Assembly: GCA_030037185.1 (NCBI GenBank)
Contig: JASHRR010000903.1
Location: forward strand, 1 to 6,386
Source of the DNA: Xanthobacteraceae bacterium
GTDB lineage: Bacteria; Pseudomonadota; Alphaproteobacteria; Rhizobiales; Xanthobacteraceae
DNA length: 6,386 bases
Direction of reading: 5' to 3'
A program made the translations under genes and the position numbers. The notes under the pieces were generated by a model. That model worked only from the letters and a program-made list of their open reading frames with translations. It did no database searches and was not told where the DNA came from. Of the stretch, positions 1 through 6,233 are shown piece after piece. How positions within the stretch are numbered: the first letter of the stretch is position 1; every line of letters begins with the position of its first letter.

Positions 1-108
1 GCTAAGACGCAGCGTCCGCTCCAGTTTCTCCCCCCTAGTCACAACGACTGGCTCTTTGTTTGCAATCTGACAGCCGATGATTTCCCGTGCCGCCTCTGTC
101 TTGGTCAT
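1..108 (-). CDS. Hypothetical protein, N-terminal part (gene continues past the left edge)
   Basis: An open frame enters from ATG at 108-106 and stays open for 36 codons to base 1. Its product begins MTKTEAAREIIGCQIANKEP. By hand count, G+C at codon positions 1, 2 and 3 is about 58, 44 and 64 percent, the low-second, high-third pattern of a coding frame in a GC-rich genome. The same frame is open further upstream to a stop near 281, with no ATG in that stretch but possible TTG starts (for example at 138). No good Shine-Dalgarno sequence lies at normal spacing before the ATG, so the true start is uncertain. I do not recognise the family. A 60-codon plus-strand frame (77-259) overlaps it and cannot be excluded, but it too lacks a ribosome binding site and a recognisable product. 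Confidence 0.4.
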   Translation of the reverse strand, partial: MTKTEAAREIIGCQIANKEPVVVTRGEKLERTLRLS

Positions 109-1192
109 GGCTGTCGATGTGTTTTGCCCCTCAATCAAAAACAGCGCACAACCCCAATTGCCGCTCGGCCTCGCTGGCTGGCCAGTGATCAGCGCAGTTT
201 CTGTCAAGCATGCCGGTGCTTTTGTCGCCTTAGAATTGCGGACAGCGCTTGAATATTGAAGGGACGGAGAAAAAACTTAAATCACTCAGATAATCAAAAA
301 TAATCGAATTGTTTGGTTTCCCCGGAGGCCACGTGCCTCGATGGCCGATTCTGTTGACGATGCACGCGCGGGCGGCCGCTCCGGGCATGGGCAAGAGCAA
401 TCTCGGTTTTCGGCGCGCACGACGACAATAACCGCTGCGCCGTCTTCGCCGCGAGCCGGACCCCTGCACATCCTTTCGGTCGGCTCAGGGCTTCGCCTCG
501 CCGGGAGCACCGAGCGCACGCCGCGGCAACGGTATCGGTCGATTGCCAGATGTTTTCGGCAACGTCGAGGCTCGCGCCAAAACGTGGCGACCGGTGGTGG
601 CTCCCTGGTCGTTGCGGTCACGGGCAGAGATCAGGATCGTTCGTTTGCGCATTGCATCGTCTTGGACCGGCTTGCGGCGCCGTGGGCCGTTCGTCGGCGG
701 CTGCCATCGCGGCTCTGGCGCGACAGCCATGCGGTGTGACGTCCCGCCAGCTCACGTTGAGGACCGGGCTGCGGCCGGGCCGCCTTCGCGGGTCTCGACC
801 AGCGCCGATATTCGGCGGCGGTGATCGTGTTAGCGCATCATGACGAAGGTGGAAACGTCACCATCATCAGCACTGCCGTTGACGGACGACCTTGAGTGAA
901 CCCGCGGCTGCTGCGGTGCGTGAAGGAAGATGCGCACACCGCAACCGGATCTGGCGGTATCAATCTCTCAAACCGCAAGCTGCCGAACAGAGTGCTTGGC
1001 AAGCGAGTTCTTCCTGCGTGAGGCGGCGCCGGCCGACCAGTTCGCGAGATGGAGAAAAATTGAACAATTTCAATTCGAAGCGGAGGACGAGCCGGTTTGA
1101 TTGTTTGGTTGCCCAAGCGCCTGGGCTGCTTGCTCGGTGGACCATCAATGCGTCGCATCGTCCGGAAAGGGGTTAAACTTACGCTCATGAGG
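109..1192. other. Gene-poor stretch with no supportable coding region
   Basis: Frames of 60-130 codons occur on both strands, as expected by chance at this base composition. None has a convincing ribosome binding site, recognisable domain or motif. The products are arginine- and proline-rich, typical of wrong-frame translations. Visible structure is limited. There is an AT-rich patch at about 249-312. The 10-mer TTGTTTGGTT appears at about 309-318 and again at 1101-1110, each time followed by a small hairpin (5-bp stems at 325-339 and 1111-1126). A TTAGAATTG 9-mer at 230-238 recurs in front of bfr. The stretch could be decayed coding DNA or a long regulatory region; nothing seen decides between these. 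Confidence 0.5.
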
Positions 1193-1264
1193 TCGCCACT
1201 GGCGAGGCGCAACAGCCGCCGGCTGTTGGCCGGCCCGACGAATAAGTAGCGCCGGAGCGATCGC
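1193..1264. repeat. Cluster of perfect dyads upstream of the bfd promoter
   Basis: Four perfect inverted repeats follow one another closely. TCGCCA-C-TGGCGA lies at 1193-1205. CAACAGCCG-C-CGGCTGTTG (9-bp arms, one central base) lies at 1210-1228. GGCCGGCC lies at 1228-1235 and GCGATCGC at 1257-1264. The second could form a 7-bp stem with a 5-base loop in RNA. No T-tract follows on either strand, so this is not a standard intrinsic terminator. Role unknown: an operator array, an REP-like remnant or a Rho-type end are all possible. Confidence 0.5.
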
Positions 1265-1274
1265 CCTGGGCAGA

Positions 1275-1305
1275 TTGCCGAGTTAGAACTGTTCTACTTC
1301 ATAAT
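1275..1305 (+). promoter_or_regulatory. Possible sigma-70-type promoter of bfd
   Basis: TTGCCG at 1275-1280 (four of six matches to TTGACA) and CATAAT at 1300-1305 (five of six matches to TATAAT) are separated by 19 bases, slightly longer than ideal. The pair lies about 135 bases before the bfd start, implying a leader of roughly 130 bases. The reason to take it seriously is that an iron-control dyad fills the spacer, a position from which a repressor would block RNA polymerase. Assigned by eye only. Confidence 0.35.
1283..1296 (+). promoter_or_regulatory. Iron-control element (Irr/ICE-like box) in front of bfd
   Basis: The 14-mer TTAGAACTGTTCTA contains the perfect 13-base palindrome TAGAAC-T-GTTCTA (1284-1296). 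It fits the rhizobial iron-control element, recalled as TTTAGAA-N3-TTCTAAA, in both half sites with the expected 3-base spacer. Irr is a Fur-family, heme-responsive regulator of Rhizobiales that represses iron-storage genes when iron is scarce. A box inside the putative -35/-10 spacer fits repression of bfd under iron limitation. The dyad and its position are seen; the regulator is inferred. Confidence 0.55.
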
Positions 1306-1440
1306 TTGTAGTTTAGAGCGATTTCACTTCATTGTACTTGCCGGACATCACCGCCAAATGGCAAGGATACTCTCATCACGCAGATGAACGCGCTCGGGGC
1401 GAGCGCGTGCAGATAACCGGATAGAACTCGGAGTACCGTC

Positions 1441-1731
1441 GTGATCGTGTGTTCGTGCAACGTCATTTCGGACCATCAGGTCCGATCCGTTACAGCCGAA
1501 CGCGCCGTCCGAGCGACGAGCGAGGTCTACCGGTGTTTGGGATGCAGTGCCGAATGTGGGCGCTGTGCGCGCACCATCCGGCGAATCATGGACGAGGCTC
1601 TGGCCGGGGCGACCTCGCCGCGTGCGACCTGCGGCTGCGCTTCGGTCAACGCCCTTGCGTCCCGGCCGGCAGCCCCGGCGTCCCGCCCGCCCTTTCCGGC
1701 CAGGGAGGCGGGCGAGGCGCCCGCGCTCTGA
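1441..1731 (+). CDS. bfd: Bacterioferritin-associated ferredoxin (BFD-type [2Fe-2S])
   Basis: The 96-residue product is a small cytoplasmic electron carrier of the BFD-like [2Fe-2S] family. Bfd binds bacterioferritin and passes electrons to its heme, reducing stored ferric iron so that it can be released. The start MIVCSCNVISD has the CxC pair (Cys4, Cys6), and LGCSAECGRCARTI gives the CxxC pair (Cys39, Cys42), matching the four cluster ligands of the family. Two further cysteines (32, 35) sit just before the second pair. The conserved domain ends near residue 54. The remaining ~42 residues are Ala/Pro/Arg-rich and include a Cys64-x-Cys66 pair; classic Bfd is only about 55-65 residues. The GTG start is supported by GGAG at 1430-1433, seven bases upstream. 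bfr lies 274 bases downstream, which agrees with the function. Expression is probably controlled by the iron box at 1283-1296. Confidence 0.85.
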   Translation: MIVCSCNVISDHQVRSVTAERAVRATSEVYRCLGCSAECGRCARTIRRIMDEALAGATSPRATCGCASVNALASRPAAPASRPPFPAREAGEAPAL

Positions 1732-1756
1732 GCCGGGACGGGCTTCCCACAATTCT

Positions 1757-1777
1757 GTGAGCGCTCGTGGCGCTCAT
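1757..1777 (+). other. Hairpin just after bfd
   Basis: TGAGCGC (1758-1764) and GCGCTCA (1770-1776) form a perfect 7-bp stem around a 5-base loop, with a possible closing G-T pair. It begins about 25 bases after the bfd stop. No T-run follows, so it may protect the 3' end of the message or help termination rather than act as an intrinsic terminator itself. Confidence 0.4.
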
Positions 1778-1852
1778 CGCCCGCCTCGTTCGGGTCACGG
1801 CGATCTCGATCAGCCACTGCTTGATTCTGGGGGAAAACCGGCCCGGGCATGC

Positions 1853-1902
1853 TCAAGGGAACCGCGTTTTCGGTCCCTTGATACCTCCGCAGGGTCTTTT
1901 TT
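1853..1902 (+). terminator. Probable intrinsic terminator of bfd
   Basis: TCAAGGGAACCG (1853-1864) pairs with CGGTCCCTTGA (1871-1881): 11 base pairs with one bulged A (1861) and a 6-base loop CGTTTT. A second weak stem (about 1883-1895) leads straight into six T residues at 1897-1902. The T-run is about 15 bases from the main stem, so the geometry is not textbook. The strength of the hairpin and its place between two same-strand genes make it the best terminator candidate in the window. It would leave bfr dependent on its own promoter. Confidence 0.55.
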
Positions 1903-1937
1903 GGCAGTCTGGCCCCGCCGGAACTCTTCATCCTGAA

Positions 1938-1953
1938 TTAGAATTGGTATCAT
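1938..1953 (+). promoter_or_regulatory. Possible bfr promoter with iron-box half site
   Basis: TATCAT at 1948-1953 matches five of six bases of the -10 consensus. No convincing -35 is seen 17 bases before it. TTAGAATTG at 1938-1946 repeats the left half of the bfd iron box (TTAGAACTG), but the right half is degenerate (GTATCA instead of TTCTAA). It lies 53 bases before the bfr start. The terminator-like hairpin upstream means a promoter is needed in this interval. Treat as a weak call. Confidence 0.3.
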
Positions 1954-2005
1954 TCAAATCTGACCTTCATCTGCCGGAGTGGCAGCCAAGCAGCGAGTCA
2001 TTACC

Positions 2006-2494
2006 ATGCGCGGAGATACAACCGTAGTAGAATACCTCAACAAGGCGGTGCGTCACGAGCTTACGGCCATCAATCAGTACTGGTTGCATTATCGCCTGCT
2101 TGAGAACTGGGGCTACCTGGACCTTGCGAAGAAATGGCGCAAGGAATCCATCGAAGAGATGGAGCATGCCGACAAATTGATTCATCGCATCATTTTCCTC
2201 GACGGCTTTCCCAACCTGCAGGTGCTCGATCCGCTGCACATCGGCCAGACCGTCAAAGAGGTACTGGACTGTGACCTGGCATTGGAGATGCACGCCCGTG
2301 CTCTCTATGAGGAGGCGGCGACCTATTGCCACGGTGCTAAGGATTATGTGAGCAGGGATCTGTTTGAAAAATTGATGAGCGACGAGGAGGAGCACATCGA
2401 CTTCCTCGAAACCCAGCTTGAACTCGTCGCCCGGCTTGGGCTTGAGCTTTACGCTCAGCATCACATCGGCAAGCCGGAAACGCCGGACCACTAG
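2006..2494 (+). CDS. bfr: Bacterioferritin (heme-containing iron storage protein)
   Basis: The 162-residue product is a four-helix-bundle cytoplasmic bacterioferritin; 24 subunits form a shell that oxidises Fe(II) at di-iron ferroxidase centres and stores ferric mineral. Counting from ATG 2006, all expected ligands fall at their family positions: Glu18, Glu51, His54, Glu94, Glu127 and His130 for the di-iron site, and Met52 for the heme shared between two subunits. The segments [24 protein letters not shown] and [17 protein letters not shown] are typical. The exact fit of the numbering selects this start. An in-frame GTG at 1979 would add nine residues not typical of the family and has no properly spaced ribosome site. 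The ribosome site of ATG 2006 is itself weak (AGCGAG around 1992-1997). bfd upstream provides the partner for iron release; sucD converges from the right. Length is normal and no key residue is missing. Confidence 0.96.
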   Translation: MRGDTTVVEYLNKAVRHELTAINQYWLHYRLLENWGYLDLAKKWRKESIEEMEHADKLIHRIIFLDGFPNLQVLDPLHIGQTVKEVLDCDLALEMHARALYEEAATYCHGAKDYVSRDLFEKLMSDEEEHIDFLETQLELVARLGLELYAQHHIGKPETPDH

Positions 2495-2519
2495 AGCGCG
2501 CTTCGCGACATTGGCCGAC

Positions 2520-2556
2520 AGGCCGCAATTGCGGTCTCTGCCCTCCTCGCAGGCAG
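2520..2556. terminator. Possible bidirectional terminator hairpins between bfr and sucD
   Basis: AGGCCGCAATTGCGGTCT (2520-2537) is an 18-base palindrome with one G-T wobble. It is followed directly by CTGCC-N9-GGCAG (2538-2556). Both lie in the 226-base gap where bfr and sucD transcripts converge, the expected place for terminators. Neither is followed by a T-run on either strand, so intrinsic termination is uncertain. The rest of the gap (2557-2720) holds only small dyads such as GCAAC-CC-GTTGC at 2688-2699 and no supportable gene. Confidence 0.35.
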
Positions 2557-2720
2557 TCGCCCATGGCGGCCGATCTGCTTCGCCGCTCGTGCGCAGGGGG
2601 CGTTCCTGCCGCGCAGCGACGCTCTCGCCAACCATTCGGTACGCCAAATCCGTTCAAGCGCGCGTCCGGCGGATTCAAGGCGCCGCTGCAACCCGTTGCG
2701 AACTTGGCGCCGGCAAGCAG

Positions 2721-3605
2721 TTAGCGCTTGAGCGCTTCCACGAGGGTCTTGCCCAGGCGCGCCGGAGAGGCCGATACGATGATACCAGCAGACTGCATGG
2801 CGTCGATTTTCGACCCGGCATCCCCCTGGCCGCCCGAAATAATCGCGCCAGCATGGCCCATGCGGCGGCCGGGGGGTGCAGTGCGGCCGGCGATGAAGCC
2901 GACCACGGGCTTGTTGCGCCCTCGCTTGGCCTCGTCCTTGAGGAACTGCGCCGCATCCTCCTCGGAGGATCCGCCGATCTCGCCGATCATGACAATCGAC
3001 CTCGTCGCCTCATCAGCGAGAAACATTTCCAGCACGGCGATAAAATCCGTGCCCTTGATCGGGTCGCCACCGATGCCAACCGCGGTGGTCTGGCCGAGGC
3101 CCTCTTGCGTGGTCTGGAAAACCGCCTCGTAGGTGAGGGTGCCGGAGCGCGATACAATGCCGACGGAGCCCGCCTTGAAGATGCTGCCCGGCATGATGCC
3201 GATCTTGCATTGACCCGCCGTCATCACACCCGGGCAATTCGGCCCAATCAATCGCGATTTCGAACCGCTCAGGGCCCGCTTCACCTTTACCATATCGATC
3301 ACCGGAATACCTTCGGTAATGCAAACGATGAGCGATATTTCGGCTTGGATGGCTTCTGCAATTGCATCTGCTGCCCCGGCCGGCGGCACATAGATGACGC
3401 TCGCATCGCAACCTGTTGTTTCGCGCGCTTGCGCGACGGTGTCGAACACCGGCAGCCCAAGATGGGTCGCTCCGCCTTTGCCCGGTGATGTCCCGCCGAC
3501 CATCCGGGTGCCATAGGCAATTGCGGCCTCCGAATGAAAGGTGCCGTTCTTGCCGGTAAAGCCCTGGCAGATGACCTTGGTATCCCTGTCGATCAGAACC
3601 CCCAT
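2721..3605 (-). CDS. sucD: Succinyl-CoA synthetase (ADP/GDP-forming), alpha subunit
   Basis: The 294-residue product is the alpha subunit of the TCA-cycle enzyme that converts succinyl-CoA to succinate with substrate-level phosphorylation. The N-terminal CoA-binding Rossmann domain shows [15 protein letters not shown] (residues 15-29) and GPNCPG (121-126). The C-terminal ligase domain has [14 protein letters not shown], with His251 as the residue phosphorylated during catalysis (His246 in E. coli). Length and sequence are normal for alphaproteobacterial SucD. The ATG overlaps the sucC stop by one base (TGATG), which suggests translational coupling. A run of six G (minus strand, 3618-3613) ends seven bases before the ATG and probably serves as the ribosome site. 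No sucA, sucB or lpd follows; the next gene is the convergent bfr. Confidence 0.97.
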   Translation of the reverse strand: MGVLIDRDTKVICQGFTGKNGTFHSEAAIAYGTRMVGGTSPGKGGATHLGLPVFDTVAQARETTGCDASVIYVPPAGAADAIAEAIQAEISLIVCITEGIPVIDMVKVKRALSGSKSRLIGPNCPGVMTAGQCKIGIMPGSIFKAGSVGIVSRSGTLTYEAVFQTTQEGLGQTTAVGIGGDPIKGTDFIAVLEMFLADEATRSIVMIGEIGGSSEEDAAQFLKDEAKRGRNKPVVGFIAGRTAPPGRRMGHAGAIISGGQGDAGSKIDAMQSAGIIVSASPARLGKTLVEALKR

Positions 3606-4774
3606 CAGGCTGCCCCCCGCACCGCCGTGACAATCTTGTGGGCGGCGTCGTCGAGATCGTTTGCCGGCGTCACGTTGAGGTTGGAGGTGGCGATGATCTG
3701 TTTTCCCTTGTCCACATTGGTACCTTCGAGGCGCACCACCAGCGGCACCCGCAAGCCGACTTGCTTGACGGCCGCGACGACACCTTCAGCGATGACATCG
3801 CATCGCATGATTCCTCCAAAGATGTTGACCAGGATGCCCTTCACCTGGGGATCGGAGGTGATGATCTTGAACGCTGCCGCGACCCGATCCTTGGTGGCGC
3901 TGCCTCCGACGTCAAGAAAGTTGGCGGGGGACTCTCCATACAGCTTGATAATATCCATGGTCGCCATGGCGAGGCCGGCACCATTGACCATGCAGCCAAT
4001 CGTGCCATCAAGCGCCACATAGTTGAGGTCGTGTTTGGAAGCCTCAATCTCCTTTTCGTCCTCCTCGGTGAGATCGCGCAACGCCACGATATCGGCGTGG
4101 CGGAACAGCGCGTTGTCATCGAAGCTGATCTTGGCGTCGAGGCAGATGAGCTCGCCGGACTTGGTGACCACCAGCGGATTGACTTCCAGCAAGCTCATGT
4201 CCTTGGCGACGAACGCTGCATAGAGCTTGAAGAGCAAGCCTTCCGCCTGCTTGGCAAGGGGGCCACTGAGCCGCAGCGCCTGCGCCAGCCGCCGGCCATG
4301 GTGCGGCATGACGCCAGTGGCCGGATCGATCGAGAAGGTGAGGATCTTCTCGGGCCTCTCGCGGGCCACTTCCTCGATGTCCATGCCACCTTCGGTCGAT
4401 GCCAGGAACGCAATGCGCGAACTGACCCGGTCGACTAATGCCGACAGGTAAAATTCTTTTTCTATCGCCGATCCCTCTTCAATATAGAGCCGGTTGACAA
4501 CCTTGCCCTTGGGGCCGGTCTGATGGGTGACGAGCGGCGAGCCCAAGATGCGCGATGCCTCGCGGGTCACCGCCTCAATTGAGCTGACGACCTTGACGCC
4601 CCCCGCTTTGCCGCGTCCACCGGCGTGGATTTGAGCCTTGACGACCCATACGGGCCCTCCGAGTTGATGCGCCGCCGTCTCGGCCTCGGCGACCGAGAAC
4701 GCCGGAATGCCGCGCGGGACCTGAATCCCGAATTCTCGCAACACAACTTTCGCCTGGTACTCGTGGATTTTCAT
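3605..4774 (-). CDS. sucC: Succinyl-CoA synthetase (ADP/GDP-forming), beta subunit
   Basis: The 389-residue product is the nucleotide-binding beta subunit of succinyl-CoA synthetase, partner of the SucD encoded next. [16 protein letters not shown] is the usual start. The ATP-grasp domain includes [14 protein letters not shown] (48-61), and the metal site is marked by LEVNP (196-200) and LDAK (212-215). The C-terminal ligase domain has [15 protein letters not shown] (260-274), NFLDVGG (285-291) and [10 protein letters not shown] (317-326). Length matches the family. GRGK runs directly into AGGVK, without the short insertion (recalled as GKFKELGPDAKGG-like) seen in many rhizobial SucC. Malate thiokinase (MtkA) was considered, but the GGRGK and RLEGTNV segments, the mdh neighbour and the absence of serine-cycle genes favour SucC. 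GAGAGA eight to ten bases before the ATG is a plausible ribosome site. A 162-base gap separates it from mdh. Confidence 0.96.
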   Translation of the reverse strand: MKIHEYQAKVVLREFGIQVPRGIPAFSVAEAETAAHQLGGPVWVVKAQIHAGGRGKAGGVKVVSSIEAVTREASRILGSPLVTHQTGPKGKVVNRLYIEEGSAIEKEFYLSALVDRVSSRIAFLASTEGGMDIEEVARERPEKILTFSIDPATGVMPHHGRRLAQALRLSGPLAKQAEGLLFKLYAAFVAKDMSLLEVNPLVVTKSGELICLDAKISFDDNALFRHADIVALRDLTEEDEKEIEASKHDLNYVALDGTIGCMVNGAGLAMATMDIIKLYGESPANFLDVGGSATKDRVAAAFKIITSDPQVKGILVNIFGGIMRCDVIAEGVVAAVKQVGLRVPLVVRLEGTNVDKGKQIIATSNLNVTPANDLDDAAHKIVTAVRGAA

Positions 4775-4789
4775 GGTGTCTCTCGGCGC

Positions 4790-4817
4790 ACAGAGGGCGG
4801 TCGACAGAGGACAGAGG
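4790..4817 (-). repeat. Short CCTCTGT repeats in the sucC leader
   Basis: ACAGAGG occurs at 4790-4796, 4804-4810 and 4811-4817 on the plus strand, the last two in tandem. In the sucC message this reads CCTCTGT three times, just upstream of the ribosome site GAGAGA. The CTCT parts are complementary to AGAG of that site, so pairing that masks it is possible, but this is speculation from complementarity alone. Confidence 0.4.
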
Positions 4818-4830
4818 AAGGAACACGATC

Positions 4831-4896
4831 GGAGCGCGTTGCGGTCAGCAAGGCGACGGATGGGGTACAGGTGATCGGACCGATCAAACGCGCTCT
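4831..4896. repeat. Palindromic intergenic repeat (REP-like) between mdh and sucC
   Basis: TGATCGG-A-CCGATCA (4872-4886) is a perfect 15-base palindrome. Abutting it, AACGCGCTC (4887-4895) is the exact inverse of GAGCGCGTT at 4832-4840, making a 9-bp outer stem. Read on the minus strand, the element begins TTAGAGCGCGTTTGATCGG, resembling short palindromic intergenic elements I recall from Rhizobiales, whose full form would continue CCGATCAAACGCGCTCTAA; here the second half breaks off after CCGATCA. It could be a degenerate copy of such an element. It lies between two genes of one likely operon and may affect processing or relative expression. Copy number in the genome is unknown from this window. 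Confidence 0.5.
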
Positions 4897-4936
4897 AATT
4901 TGCCGAGGCCTTGGGCTTTCCGTCATCCGCCGTCTG

Positions 4937-6022
<1,086 letters not shown>

Positions 6023-6045
6023 TTAAAGCTAGCCTCGCTTTGCGG

Positions 6046-6074
6046 GTGTTAGCCCTTTCGGCCCTGCCATTCAA
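6046..6074 (-). promoter_or_regulatory. Possible mdh promoter (weak)
   Basis: On the minus strand TTGAAT (6074-6069) and TAACAC (6051-6046) are separated by 17 bases. The -35 matches TTGACA at four of six positions and the -10 matches TATAAT at three. This is the best pair I found in the 334-base gap between zapE and mdh, and it would place the G-rich stretch inside the transcribed leader. It may be chance; mdh could also be read from further upstream. Confidence 0.2.
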
Positions 6075-6216
6075 GTCGATCGAACAGGCACTGTTCACGT
6101 CGGCCCCTCGTCGCGCCCATCCCTGTCTGGTTGCGCTACCTCTGCAGGCAAAACGTCGGCGGCCGGGACCACGCCCGGCGATCTCTGCGACCATGCGGTT
6201 CACCTGGCCGCAACAC

Positions 6217-6232
6217 CTCCGGCGCACCGGAG
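6217..6232 (-). terminator. Hairpin directly after the zapE-like stop codon
   Basis: CTCCGG (6217-6222) and CCGGAG (6227-6232) form a perfect 6-bp GC-rich stem with a 4-base loop, starting two bases after the stop codon on the minus strand. No T-run follows (GTGTTGCGG), so it is a weak terminator candidate or a 3'-end stabiliser. It suggests that zapE and mdh may be only partly co-transcribed. Confidence 0.35.
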
Positions 6233-6233
6233 A

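Noticed and set aside
341..739. 132-codon plus-strand frame in the gene-poor region
   Set aside because: No ribosome site, no recognisable motif, and several other frames on both strands are equally open here. Not enough to call a gene.
1257..1264. GCGATCGC as a HIP1-type highly iterated palindrome
   Set aside because: HIP1 is a cyanobacterial feature. A single copy in a GC-rich alphaproteobacterial sequence is expected by chance.
1979..2005. GTG 1979 as the bfr start (adds nine residues)
   Set aside because: Ligand numbering (Glu18, Glu51, Met52, His54, Glu94, Glu127, His130) fits the family exactly from ATG 2006. GGAG abuts the GTG with no spacing, so it cannot serve as its ribosome site.
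2418..3488. 356-codon plus-strand open frame
   Set aside because: It lies antisense to sucD and overlaps the bfr end. Its product has no family features, while the opposite strand encodes a perfect SucD. It is a GC-rich shadow frame.
3638..4438. 266-codon plus-strand open frame
   Set aside because: Antisense to sucC, His/Asp-rich as expected for the complement of a GC-rich gene, with no own signals.
2721..4774. Malate thiokinase (mtkAB) instead of sucCD
   Set aside because: Sequence segments match SucC/SucD more closely than remembered MtkA/MtkB, and no serine-cycle gene is adjacent.
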